Assembly: GCF_003002915.1 (NCBI RefSeq) | Contig: NZ_PVTG01000006.1 | Location: 62,001 to 126,000, forward strand | Length of the DNA: 64,000 bases | Direction: 5' to 3' | DNA from: Geodermatophilus tzadiensis | GTDB taxonomy: Bacteria; Actinomycetota; Actinomycetes; Mycobacteriales; Geodermatophilaceae | Shown: positions 1 through 6,847 of the stretch, piece by piece | Numbering within the stretch: position 1 is the first letter of the stretch | Layout: the number at the start of each line of letters is the position of its first letter | Position numbers and translations under genes: made by a program | The notes under the pieces: model-generated | What the model was told of the DNA's origin: nothing | The model's input: the letters and a program-made list of their open reading frames with translations, nothing else | The model's database searches: none

Positions 1-238
1 CGACCTCCGGGTCCCCCGGGCCACCGGCATGGAGCGCCGGCCGGGGTCGCGCGGCGGTCACCGCGACTGCGAGGTGTTCCTCAAGGGTTGGCCGCTGCGC
101 GAGGACCTGCACGTCGAGGACGACGACGGCGCCCTCGCCCGGCCGAGCACCCGCCGTGTGCCGGGGTCGGCCCCGGCTTCACCCGGCCCTGCGGCAACTG
201 GCGGCCCTGGCGCCGGGACCGCTGGTGACGAGGGCAGG
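1..238. other. Left edge, no gene assigned
   Basis: The plus-strand frame of the following SRPBCC gene stays open here. Between about 80 and 165 its codons have strongly G/C third positions, so the 3' end of an upstream gene or an N-terminal extension is possible. I recognise no conserved protein, and other frames are also open. Sequence left of the window is needed to decide. Confidence 0.3.
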
Positions 239-694
239 ATGGAGGCCATGGGACAGGTCGTGGCCACCGCCGAACGCGTCGTCGCAGCACCGGCAGACCG
301 GGTGCGCGCCGGTCTCGCCGACTACCTGGGCACCCGCTCGCGCGTGCTGCCCGAGCAGTTCAGCGACTACCGGGTGGAGGCCGGCGGCACGGGCGCGGGC
401 ACCCGCGTGCACTGGCGGTTCGCCGCGACGTCCAAGCGGGTCCGCGAGCAGGAGATCGAGGTGAGCGAACCCGAGGGGACGCTCGTCGAGCGCGACACCC
501 GCTCGTCGATGGTCACCACCTGGACCGTCGTCCCGACCGGCGCCGACCGCAGCACCGTGCGGGTGCGCACCACCTGGGACGGTGCCGGGGGCGTCGGCGG
601 CTTCTTCGAGCGGACCTTCGCGCCCAGGGGCCTGCGCCGGGTCTACGACGACCTGCTCGGCCGGCTCGAGCGGGAGCTGGCCACCGTCGTCTGA
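239..694 (+). CDS. SRPBCC family (polyketide cyclase/dehydrase-like) protein
   Basis: A 151-residue protein with the layout of the SRPBCC/START-like helix-grip fold. An early strand (VVATAERVVAAPADRV) is followed by a short helix, alternating strands (TRVHWRF, EIEVSEPEGTLVERD, TTWTVVPT, STVRVRTTWD) and a long C-terminal helix (LRRVYDDLLGRLERELA). Such proteins bind hydrophobic ligands in a central cavity; the ligand cannot be told here. The ATG at 239 is preceded by GAGGGCAGG. A second ATG at 248 is possible and would remove three residues. The frame is open further upstream, but the conserved domain begins right after this start. It lies 40 nt before the sirtuin gene on the same strand, so co-transcription is plausible. 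Confidence 0.75.
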   Translation: MEAMGQVVATAERVVAAPADRVRAGLADYLGTRSRVLPEQFSDYRVEAGGTGAGTRVHWRFAATSKRVREQEIEVSEPEGTLVERDTRSSMVTTWTVVPTGADRSTVRVRTTWDGAGGVGGFFERTFAPRGLRRVYDDLLGRLERELATVV

Positions 695-734
695 GGTCGC
701 GGCGCCGGTCGCCGTCGCGGGGGACCATGGGCCG

Positions 735-1601
735 GTGAGCGCCGCCCTCCCCGCCGTCGAGCCGCCCCGGACCGCGGTCCCCGGTCTCGACGAGCTGGCC
801 GACCTGGTCGCCGACGGCGACGTCCTCGTCCTGTCCGGCGCCGGCCTGTCCACCGACTCCGGCATCCCCGACTACCGGGGCGCGACCGGCTCGCTGCGCC
901 GGCACACGCCGATGACCTGGCAGACCTTCCGCCGCGACCCGCGCGGCCGGCACCGCTACTGGGCGCGCAGCTACGTGGGCTGGCCGCAGATGGCCGCCGC
1001 GCGGCCCAACGCCGGCCACTCCGCCGTCGCCCGGCTGCAGCGGGCCGGCCTGCTCGGCGGGGTGGTGACGCAGAACGTCGACGGGCTGCACCAGGCCGCC
1101 GGCGCCCGGGACGTCGTCGAGCTGCACGGCGGGCTGGACCGCACCGTCTGCCTGGACTGCGGCGACGTCGCCGGGCGCGCCGAGCTGCACCGCCGGCTGC
1201 GGGCGGCCAACCCCGCGTTCGGACCGCGCGTGGACGAGGTGAACCCCGACGGTGACGCCGAGCTGCCCGACGAGGTGCTCGACGGCTTCGTGATGGTCGA
1301 CTGCACCGCGTGCGGCGGCGGTCCGCTCAAGCCCGACGTCGTCTTCTTCGGCGAGACGGTGCCGCGCGACCGGGTGGACGGCTGTTTCCGGCTGCTGGAG
1401 CACTCGGGCAGCCTGTTGGTCCTCGGCTCCTCGCTCACGGTCATGAGCGGCTACCGGTTTGTGCTGCGCGCCGCCGAGCTCGGCATCCCGGTCGGCGTGG
1501 TCAACCTCGGCCCCACCCGCGGCGACGCGAAGGTCGACGTGAAGGTCGACGCGCCGCTCGGCGAGGTGCTGCCGGAGCTGGCCCGCCGCTGCGGGGCGTG
1601 A
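735..1601 (+). CDS. Sir2-family NAD-dependent protein deacylase
   Basis: A 288-residue sirtuin that removes acyl groups from lysine using NAD. The NAD-binding motif GAGLSTDSGIPDYRG lies near residues 35-49. TQNVDGLH lies near 110 and the catalytic-histidine motif ELHG near 129. Two zinc-binding Cys pairs follow (CLDC near 140, CTAC near 187), then VFFGE and the GSSLTV nucleotide-contact segment. The spelling of the first motif resembles the SIRT4-like class II group, so activity on longer acyl groups is possible (inference). The GTG at 735 was chosen because the conserved region starts soon after and a GGGGGACC purine run lies about 10 nt upstream. Its stop overlaps the start of the next small gene (GTGA). 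Confidence 0.92.
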   Translation: MSAALPAVEPPRTAVPGLDELADLVADGDVLVLSGAGLSTDSGIPDYRGATGSLRRHTPMTWQTFRRDPRGRHRYWARSYVGWPQMAAARPNAGHSAVARLQRAGLLGGVVTQNVDGLHQAAGARDVVELHGGLDRTVCLDCGDVAGRAELHRRLRAANPAFGPRVDEVNPDGDAELPDEVLDGFVMVDCTACGGGPLKPDVVFFGETVPRDRVDGCFRLLEHSGSLLVLGSSLTVMSGYRFVLRAAELGIPVGVVNLGPTRGDAKVDVKVDAPLGEVLPELARRCGA

Positions 1602-1963
1602 CCCGGCGGGAGCGGAAGGACCTCCCTGCCCCCCAGCGCTCGCAGGCTCGCGCCGGGCCCCCGCAGGGAGGCCGGCTCACCGACGACGGCCGCTGGCTGG
1701 TCGTCGACGGGCGGCGGTGGCGGGCGGCCGACCCGTCGCTGCCCGACGACGTCCGCGCCCGGCTGCTCTCGCACCTGGGCAGGGCCCGCTCGGCGGTGCG
1801 CACGGGCACCGACCCGGCCGCCGTGCGCGCCGCCCGCGACCGGGTGCAGCTGGCCAAGACCGGCCTCGGCGAGCGCGGCCCGGCCTGGTGGGACCAGGAC
1901 GACGACGCCCGCCGGGCCCGGTGGGAGGCGGCGCTGGCCGCCCTGGACGCGACCGGCGGTTGA
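1598..1963 (+). CDS. Small conserved actinobacterial protein (so-called biopolymer transporter Tol-like family)
   Basis: A 121-residue protein whose core (WLVVDGRRWRAADPSLPDDV, then QLAKTGLGERG and PAWWDQ) matches a small actinobacterial family often labelled biopolymer transporter Tol. That label is not functional evidence; the role is unknown. Family members often carry a C-terminal DUF3253, which is absent here. The only ordinary start codon in frame is GTG 1598, which overlaps the sirtuin stop. From there the first ~25 residues would be encoded by the structured intergenic repeat at 1615-1673. The native start may therefore be lost, non-canonical or downstream. Confidence 0.6.
   Translation: MTRRERKDLPAPQRSQARAGPPQGGRLTDDGRWLVVDGRRWRAADPSLPDDVRARLLSHLGRARSAVRTGTDPAAVRAARDRVQLAKTGLGERGPAWWDQDDDARRARWEAALAALDATGG
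1615..1673. repeat. Structured intergenic repeat, copy 1
   Basis: This 59-nt element begins with AAGGACCTCCCTGC and ends with GCAGGGAGGCC. The outer stem CCTCCCTGC/GCAGGGAGG is a perfect 9 bp. An inner stem CCCAGCG/CGCCGGG has one mismatch, and the loop region includes CTCGCAGGCTCG. It starts 13 nt after the sirtuin stop. Related copies lie at 15166 and 33436, also directly after stop codons, which suggests a terminator or REP-like element. Confidence 0.75.
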
Positions 1964-1994
1964 CGCCCCGCCGCGACGGGCAGGAAGGCCCGCG

Positions 1995-2957
1995 ATGCAG
2001 ACCTTCCTGCCGGTGGCCGACTTCGAGGAGAGCGCGCGGCTGCTCGACTCGCCGCGCCTGGGCAAGCAGCGGGTGGAGACGCTGCAGGTGCTGCGCGCCC
2101 TCGAGCTGCCCGACTACGGCTGGACCTCGCACCCGGTCGTGCACATGTGGCGCGGGCGGACGGCGGCGCTCGTCGTCTACGGCCTGGCCATGGTGCGGGT
2201 GTGGCGCGAGCGCGGGTTCGCCGACAGCACGCACACGCTGATCGCGGAGTTCGCGCCCGACGTCGCGGGCGCCACCCAGGACGAGCTGGCCCGCGCCGGC
2301 CTGCTGCCCTCGTGGGTGGGCGACGAGGCGGTGCACCTGTCGCACCGGTCGAACCTGCTGGCCAAGGACCCGGACTTCTACCGGCCGCTGTTCCGGCCGC
2401 TGTTCGGCGCCGAGCCCGAGGACCTGCCCTACGTGTGGCCGGGCGCCGACGACGTGCCGCCCGCCGCCGAGCCGGAGGGGACCCGGGTGTGGGTGGTGCG
2501 GCCGCGGGCGCACAACGAGCTCGGCGCCTGCCTGGCCGCGGGCGTCGTCGGGCTGGGCACCCAGTCGGGGGTCGACGTCGACGCCACCGGGCTCTCCCCG
2601 GCCGAGTTGCGCGTCCTGGCCAAGGAGCTCTCCGGACGGCGGCCGTCGAAGGACCTGCGGCAGCTGTCGACCTTCCTCGACGAGATCCGCCCCGGCGACC
2701 CGGTGGCGCTGCCCGTCGAGCACGGCGCCGGGCTGCTGGTCGGCGAGGTCCTCGGCGACTACCTGTTCCAGGGCCGCGAGCTGCTGCCGCACCGCCGCCC
2801 CGCCCGCTGGGACCGCGTCGTGCCCCGCGCCGCGGCCCGGCCGCCGGCCACCCTGCAGGATCCCCGAGCGCTGTTCTCCGTCGTCGTCGACCCCGACGTG
2901 CTGCCGCCGGCACAGGCCGGCACCACCTACCGGGAGCCCGCGCTGCCGCTGGTGTGA
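1995..2957 (+). CDS. Pyrimidine-dimer-glycosylase-like (Pyr_excise, MSMEG_6728 type) protein fused to an Mrr-N/EVE-like domain
   Basis: A 320-residue protein. Residues 1-135 (MQTFLPVADFEESARLLDSP, GKQRVETLQVL, HPVVHMWRG, LSHRSNLLAKDPDFY) match the MSMEG_6728/Pyr_excise family related to T4 endonuclease V. Residues ~165-265 (RVWVVRPRAHNELGACLAAG, VVGLG, LSTFLDEIRPGDPVALPV, VGEVLGDYLFQ) resemble the N-terminal sensing module of Mrr-type restriction enzymes, but no Mrr nuclease domain follows. A DNA repair or modified-base sensing role is an inference. The ATG at 1995 has a clear AGGAAGG Shine-Dalgarno 7 nt upstream. Its 3' end overlaps the convergent phosphotransferase gene by 31 nt. Confidence 0.75.
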   Translation: MQTFLPVADFEESARLLDSPRLGKQRVETLQVLRALELPDYGWTSHPVVHMWRGRTAALVVYGLAMVRVWRERGFADSTHTLIAEFAPDVAGATQDELARAGLLPSWVGDEAVHLSHRSNLLAKDPDFYRPLFRPLFGAEPEDLPYVWPGADDVPPAAEPEGTRVWVVRPRAHNELGACLAAGVVGLGTQSGVDVDATGLSPAELRVLAKELSGRRPSKDLRQLSTFLDEIRPGDPVALPVEHGAGLLVGEVLGDYLFQGRELLPHRRPARWDRVVPRAAARPPATLQDPRALFSVVVDPDVLPPAQAGTTYREPALPLV

Positions 2958-3748
2958 GCCGACCGCAGGACGGCCGTCCACGTCTGCGCGTGCAGCCGCC
3001 GCAGCTCCAGCCACGGGGCGAGCTCGGCGTCCGACGGCGCCCCCACGGCGTCCAGGGCGGCCCGGCCGTCCAGCCGCGAGGTGCTGCGCAGGCAGGCGAG
3101 GTCCCAGGCGACCGGGCCGGGACAGGTGTCCTCGAGGTCGGCCCAGCGCCACCCGTCCGGCGTGGCCAGCAGGTTGCCGGGGTGCGCGTCGCCGTGCAGC
3201 GCCTGCACGGGCCCGCTGTCCAGCCGGGGCCGCAGCCGCTCGACGTCGTCCGCCACCCGGGTGCGGACGGCGGGGGAGACGCCCCACCCGCCGGCCCGTT
3301 CCACCCAGGCGGCGAGGTCGTCGAGCGGGGTGTCCAGCGGCGTGCCGGCGGTGGGCAGGTGGCGCAGGGTGGCGTGCAGGTCGGCCAGCGCGGCGGCCAC
3401 CTCGGCCGGTCCCGGCGCCCGCGGCAGCACCTCGACGTGCCGCCAGAAGCTGAGCACCAGGCCGCCGTGCTCGTGCGGGCCGGGCGGCAGCAGGTCACTG
3501 GGCGCGACGACGGCGGCCCCGGCCGCGGCGAGCGCGCCGGCCAGGGCCACCTCGCGTCCGAACGGCCGGGAGGGGTCGGGGCGCAGCAGCGGCGTCAGCG
3601 TGGCGACCCGCGCGACCACCGGCGCGGGCGCGAGGTGCACCACGGCGTTCACCCCGTCGTGCAGCACCCGCGGCTCGCGCGCGGGGACGCCGTGCGCGGC
3701 GGCCACCGCGGAGGCAGCGGCCACCGCGCGGGCGGCGCGCCCGCTCAC
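2927..3748 (-). CDS. APH/ChoK-family phosphotransferase
   Basis: A 273-residue aminoglycoside/choline kinase-like protein. It carries the catalytic HGDAHPGNLL motif near residue 180, followed about 20 residues later by DLEDTCPGPVAWDLA in place of the usual DFE/DWE metal-binding segment. The N-lobe is present (VLHDGVNAVVHLAP, VARVATL). The substrate cannot be predicted. The GTG start at 3748 overlaps the stop of the upstream thioesterase gene (GTGA), so it is probably translated by coupling as the last gene of a three-gene minus-strand operon with the VOC protein and the thioesterase. Confidence 0.82.
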   Translation of the reverse strand: MSGRAARAVAAASAVAAAHGVPAREPRVLHDGVNAVVHLAPAPVVARVATLTPLLRPDPSRPFGREVALAGALAAAGAAVVAPSDLLPPGPHEHGGLVLSFWRHVEVLPRAPGPAEVAAALADLHATLRHLPTAGTPLDTPLDDLAAWVERAGGWGVSPAVRTRVADDVERLRPRLDSGPVQALHGDAHPGNLLATPDGWRWADLEDTCPGPVAWDLACLRSTSRLDGRAALDAVGAPSDAELAPWLELRRLHAQTWTAVLRSAHTSGSAGSR

Positions 3749-4167
3749 GCCCCCGGCAGCGGCACGTTCTGCAGCCGGACCTGGCCGCGGGCGACGAGCT
3801 TGCCGTCCTCCGCGCGGGTCAGCTGCACCAGCCACAGCTGCAGGGTGCGGCCCTGCTGCACGGGCTCGGCCAGCACGTGCAGCCGGCCGGCGGTCACCGG
3901 CCGCAGGAAGTCGGTGCTGTTGTTGACCCCGACGGCGAACTGGCCGCGGTCGGCCACGGCGACGCTGGCGCCGATCGAGGCCGCCGACTCGATGACCGCG
4001 CAGTAGACGCCGCCGTGCACCACGCCCCACGGCGTGTGCTGGTCGGGTCCCAGCTCGACGGTCCCGGTGACCCGGGTGCCGGTCATCTCCTCGGGCTCGA
4101 AACCGGTGGCGGCGACGAAGGCGCTGCTCGACGCGCGGTCCACCCGCGGCAGCTCGGGCCCGCTCAC
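3745..4167 (-). CDS. PaaI-family (hotdog-fold) thioesterase
   Basis: A 140-residue hotdog-fold protein with the family signature PWGVVHGGVYCAVIESAAS, where the HGG loop and downstream acidic residue form the acyl-CoA thioesterase active site. It continues with VGVNNSTDFLRPVTAG and RTLQLWLVQLTRAEDGKLVA. It probably hydrolyses small aryl- or acyl-CoA thioesters. The GTG at 4167 overlaps the stop of the upstream VOC gene, and its own stop overlaps the phosphotransferase start. Three genes joined by 4-nt overlaps imply one mRNA. Confidence 0.88.
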   Translation of the reverse strand: MSGPELPRVDRASSSAFVAATGFEPEEMTGTRVTGTVELGPDQHTPWGVVHGGVYCAVIESAASIGASVAVADRGQFAVGVNNSTDFLRPVTAGRLHVLAEPVQQGRTLQLWLVQLTRAEDGKLVARGQVRLQNVPLPGA

Positions 4168-4526
4168 GCGGCGTCCCACACCAGGCAGAACGGGTGGCCC
4201 ACGGGGTCGGCGTAGACGCGGAAGTCCCCACCGCCGCCGGGCAGCTTGCGGGCACCGAGCGCCAGCGCCTTCGGCTCGGCCTCGTCGATGTCGGTCACGT
4301 AGACGTCCAGGTGGGACTGCTGCGGTCGGGCCGGGTCGGGCCAGTCCGGGGGCACCAGGTCCGGCGCCTGCTGGAAGGCCAGCCGGTACCCCTGGCCGGT
4401 GACCACGACCCAGTCGTCGCCGGGCCCGCCCTTGCTCACCTCCATCCCGAGCAGGCCGGCGTAGAAGGTGGCGAGCGCGTGCGCGTCGGGCGCGTCGATC
4501 ACGACGGAGTGGAGCTGACCGATCAT
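4164..4526 (-). CDS. VOC family (glyoxalase-like) protein
   Basis: A 120-residue vicinal-oxygen-chelate protein with two beta-alpha-beta-beta-beta halves. The first half is LHSVVIDAPDAHALATFYAG with WVVVTGQGYRLAFQQ; the second is QSHLDVYVTDIDEAEPKALA with VYADPVGHPFCLVW. The histidines in LHSV and QSHLDV and the acidic positions could bind a metal, but the substrate is unknown. The ATG at 4526 is preceded by AGGATGGG; ATG 4535 would add three residues. It is the first gene of the coupled VOC/thioesterase/phosphotransferase operon. Confidence 0.85.
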   Translation of the reverse strand: MIGQLHSVVIDAPDAHALATFYAGLLGMEVSKGGPGDDWVVVTGQGYRLAFQQAPDLVPPDWPDPARPQQSHLDVYVTDIDEAEPKALALGARKLPGGGGDFRVYADPVGHPFCLVWDAA

Positions 4527-4603
4527 GGTGCCCATCCTGCTGGCTGCTCGCGCCGCGCACCCGCCGGGGACCGGCCGTCCTCCGCCGGGATCCGGCCAGC
4601 AGG

Positions 4604-4619
4604 CAGGATCGGGTCCGTG
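4604..4619 (+). promoter_or_regulatory. Leaderless -10 box (CAGGAT) before the YbaK-like gene
   Basis: CAGGAT at 4604-4609 lies 7 nt before the GTG start and no Shine-Dalgarno sequence is visible. The geometry matches other leaderless starts in this window. Confidence 0.45.
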
Positions 4620-5309
4620 ACCGACCCCGCCCCGCCCGTGCTGGGCTCGCTGACCTGGGTCCCCGCCGCCGACCGGCCCGACCTGCTCGGCGGGTCCGTG
4701 GCCGCCGCGCTGGCCGCGCTGCCCGGGCCGGCCTGGGTCGCCCCGGTCGACGACGCGCTCGCCGACACCGCCGCCTTCACCGACGCCTACGGGGTGCCGC
4801 TCGAGGCGTCGGCCAACTGCGTGGTCGTCGCCGCGCGCCGCGCCGGGCAGACCACGCTGGCCGCCTGCGTCGTGCTCGCCACCACCCGCGCCGACGTCAA
4901 CGGCCTGGTGCGGCGGCACCTGGGTGCGCGCAAGGCGTCCTTCGCCCCGCAGGACGTCGCCGTCGCCGAGTCCGGGATGGCCTACGGCGGCATCACGCCG
5001 ATCGGGCTGCCCGACGGGTGGCCGGTGCTCGTCGACGCCGCCGTGGCCGCCGCCGACCTCGTCGTCGTCGGCTCGGGCACGCGCGGCGCGAAGCTGGCCC
5101 TCCCCGGCTCCGCGCTGGCCGGGCTGGCCGCCGCGGAGGTGGTCGAGGGGCTGGGGCTCCCGGTGCAGGAGGCGTCGCCCCCGGCGCCGACGCTGCCGGC
5201 GGAGCGGGCACCCGACGACCGCGACGTGGGCTGGGGCGAGCGGCCCGACGAGCGCGACGCGGACCGTCGCTACCTGGAGGACCGGCCCCCGCACTGGGGC
5301 AGCGACTAG
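4617..5309 (+). CDS. YbaK/EbsC-like aminoacyl-tRNA deacylase with an acidic RPPHW tail
   Basis: A 230-residue protein. Residues ~15-185 carry the YbaK/ProX editing fold (ANCVVVAARRAGQTTLAACV, TTRADVNGLVRRHLGARKAS, YGGITPIGLPDGWPVLVD, VVVGSGTRGAKLALPG). Such proteins hydrolyse mischarged aminoacyl-tRNA in trans. The C-terminus adds ~35 polar residues (DRDVGWGERPDERDADRRYL, then RPPHWG) resembling a short stand-alone actinobacterial protein type. This looks like a domain fusion (inference). The GTG at 4617 lacks a Shine-Dalgarno sequence but has a CAGGAT -10-like box 7 nt upstream. The stop overlaps the convergent mscL end by 4 nt. Confidence 0.8.
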   Translation: MTDPAPPVLGSLTWVPAADRPDLLGGSVAAALAALPGPAWVAPVDDALADTAAFTDAYGVPLEASANCVVVAARRAGQTTLAACVVLATTRADVNGLVRRHLGARKASFAPQDVAVAESGMAYGGITPIGLPDGWPVLVDAAVAAADLVVVGSGTRGAKLALPGSALAGLAAAEVVEGLGLPVQEASPPAPTLPAERAPDDRDVGWGERPDERDADRRYLEDRPPHWGSD

Positions 5310-5614
5310 CGGGCCGGCGTCCCCGGACCGCCCGGAGCGGTGGCCAGCAGGTCGCGGATCTCGGCCAGCAGTTCGACCTGCGTGGGCGCCACCAGCCCGG
5401 GCTCCCCGCCCCGCGCCCGCCGCTCGGCGGTGCTGCGCAGCGGCAGGACCACGATGACGTACACGACAGCGGCGGTCAGCACGAAGGTCATCACCTGGCT
5501 GACGAACGCGTCGACGACCGCGGTGAACGCCGCACCGACGACCACGGCGACAGCCAGCTCGACCACGTTGCCGCGCAGCAGGAAGTCCTCGAAGCCCCTC
5601 GGCACGGCACTCAT
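5306..5614 (-). CDS. mscL: MscL-like mechanosensitive channel lacking the periplasmic loop
   Basis: A 102-residue protein; MscL is usually 130-150. The N-terminal helix and TM1 are intact (GFEDFLLRGNVVELAVAVVV, GAAFTAVVDAFV), as are the end of TM2 (AAVVYVIVVLPL) and the C-terminal cytoplasmic helix (QVELLAEIRDLLA). TM1 runs into TM2 at residues ~41-46 (QVMTFVLT), so ~35 residues covering the periplasmic loop and the start of TM2 are missing without a frameshift. Channel function is doubtful or altered. The ATG at 5614 is preceded by GTGAGGTG. It follows the SAF gene by 4 nt, in the usual actinobacterial fmdB-SAF-mscL order. Confidence 0.85.
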   Translation of the reverse strand: MSAVPRGFEDFLLRGNVVELAVAVVVGAAFTAVVDAFVSQVMTFVLTAAVVYVIVVLPLRSTAERRARGGEPGLVAPTQVELLAEIRDLLATAPGGPGTPAR

Positions 5615-5618
5615 CACC

Positions 5619-6230
5619 TCACGGCGGCCCCGGCAGGCTCAACGTGAGCGTGGCGGTGGTGGCGGCAGCGGCGAGAGTGGCGGCGGTGGCCTCGTCGACG
5701 GCGAGCACCAGCAGCCCGCCGTCGTCGCCCTGGGGCGCGGCCAGCACCGGCGCGGCCCGTGCGACCACCTCCGCCCGCGCCGCGCCCGGGGCGGTGGCCA
5801 GCACGTCGACGCGGTCGCCGGCGCCGGCCAGCCCGGCGACGGCGAGGTCGGCCAGCCGCACCGGCGCGGCCACCTGTCCCGCCGGCAGCGACGCGGTCAG
5901 GCCGGGGCCCACCAGGCGCACGTCGGTGACCGGCTCCCCGGCCCGCAGCGGCGCGGCGAGCACCCGGCCGGCGAGCGCGGCGGGGTCGGTGGCTGACCCG
6001 TCGGGGACGGCGCCGGCCGGCAGCTCGGTGGTCGCGAGCCCTGCCGTCGTCAGGACCGCGCCGGCGGGCAGGTCGGTGGCCGCGGTGACCACCGGCGTCC
6101 CGGGCGGCGGAGCAGCGGCCGGCGCGGGTGGTGGCCGCAGGGCGAGCACGAGCGCCCCGGTGACGAGCGCCGCGGCGAGGCAGCGGCGCAGCAGCAGGAC
6201 GGGGGAGCGGGGTCGGCGCAGGCGCGGCAC
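5619..6230 (-). CDS. SAF domain protein (CpaB/RcpC-like)
   Basis: A 203-residue protein with a short basic N-terminus, one membrane segment (CLAAALVTGALVLALRPP, residues ~15-32), an Ala/Pro linker and a SAF domain (TPVVTAATDLPAGAVLT, TTELPAGAVPDG, GRVLAAPLRAGEPVTDVRLV). The C-terminal half is CpaB/RcpC-like (VRLADLAVAGLAGAGDRVDV, VLATAPGAARAEVVARAAPV). CpaB proteins help assemble Flp pili, but no other pilus genes are nearby, so the role is open. The GTG at 6230 gives the expected signal-anchor start. It sits between fmdB and mscL on the same strand. Confidence 0.82.
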   Translation of the reverse strand: MPRLRRPRSPVLLLRRCLAAALVTGALVLALRPPPAPAAAPPPGTPVVTAATDLPAGAVLTTAGLATTELPAGAVPDGSATDPAALAGRVLAAPLRAGEPVTDVRLVGPGLTASLPAGQVAAPVRLADLAVAGLAGAGDRVDVLATAPGAARAEVVARAAPVLAAPQGDDGGLLVLAVDEATAATLAAAATTATLTLSLPGPP

Positions 6231-6315
6231 GCACCCAGGCTGGCCGCCGCGCACGCCCGGGAGGAGCTGTGCCGGGCGGCTGTGGACGGCGCGCCCGGCT
6301 GTGGACGCGCCCCCG

Positions 6316-6648
6316 TCAGGAGGCGGCGGCCTTCGACCCGCCCGAGGAGGACGACGACGAGGCGCTCGACGAGGTCGAGGCCGCCTCCTTCTTCGGCGCC
6401 GCCGTCGACGAGGACGACTCCGAGGAGGTCGAGGACGCCGGGGACGACTCCGAGGACGAGGCCGTCGAGCGGCTGTCCGTGCGGTAGAAACCCGAGCCCT
6501 TGAAGACGACGCCGACCGAGCCGTAGACCTTGCGCACCGTGGCGCCGCAGGTCGGGCACTCGGCCACGGGGGCGTCGGTGAAGGACTGCACGACCTCGAA
6601 CTCGTGCTTGCCCTCGGGGTTGGTGCAGGCGTACTGGTACGTGGGCAC
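6316..6648 (-). CDS. FmdB-family zinc-ribbon protein with Ser-rich tail
   Basis: A 110-residue protein. It starts PTYQYACTNPEGKHEFEVVQ and continues SFTDAPVAECPTCGATVRKV, the FmdB regulatory-type zinc ribbon. The usual first CxxCG pair is reduced to one Cys (CTNPEGKHEFE), while the second pair CPTC is intact. Zinc binding may therefore use a histidine or be weakened. Residues ~60-110 are a Ser/Glu/Ala-rich low-complexity tail. GTG 6648 follows a good AGGAGAACC Shine-Dalgarno. Its complement encodes an Asp/Glu-rich open frame that I regard as a shadow. Confidence 0.85.
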   Translation of the reverse strand: MPTYQYACTNPEGKHEFEVVQSFTDAPVAECPTCGATVRKVYGSVGVVFKGSGFYRTDSRSTASSSESSPASSTSSESSSSTAAPKKEAASTSSSASSSSSSGGSKAAAS

Positions 6649-6831
6649 GGCGGTTCTCCTGGTCGGGCAGGGGCGGGCGGGTCCGGCGCCCGCCGCGGGC
6701 TGGCACTCGGGACCCTCGACTGCCAATGATGCGACACGCCGCGCGTGCCGTCCACGCACTGTGACCCGTTCGCCGGTCCGCGTCGTCCAGCGGCCGCGCC
6801 GGGAGTGGCGGAACGGACCCGTACGCGCCGG

Positions 6832-6847
6832 TAACCTGCCGCGCGTG
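6832..6847 (+). promoter_or_regulatory. Leaderless -10 box (TAACCT) before the MarR gene
   Basis: TAACCT at 6832-6837 lies 7 nt before GTG 6845 with no Shine-Dalgarno sequence between them, consistent with a leaderless transcript. Confidence 0.5.

Noticed and set aside
6269-6487. Asp/Glu-rich plus-strand open frame
   Set aside because: It is the complement of the Ser-rich tail of the FmdB gene; no start context and no homologue recognised.
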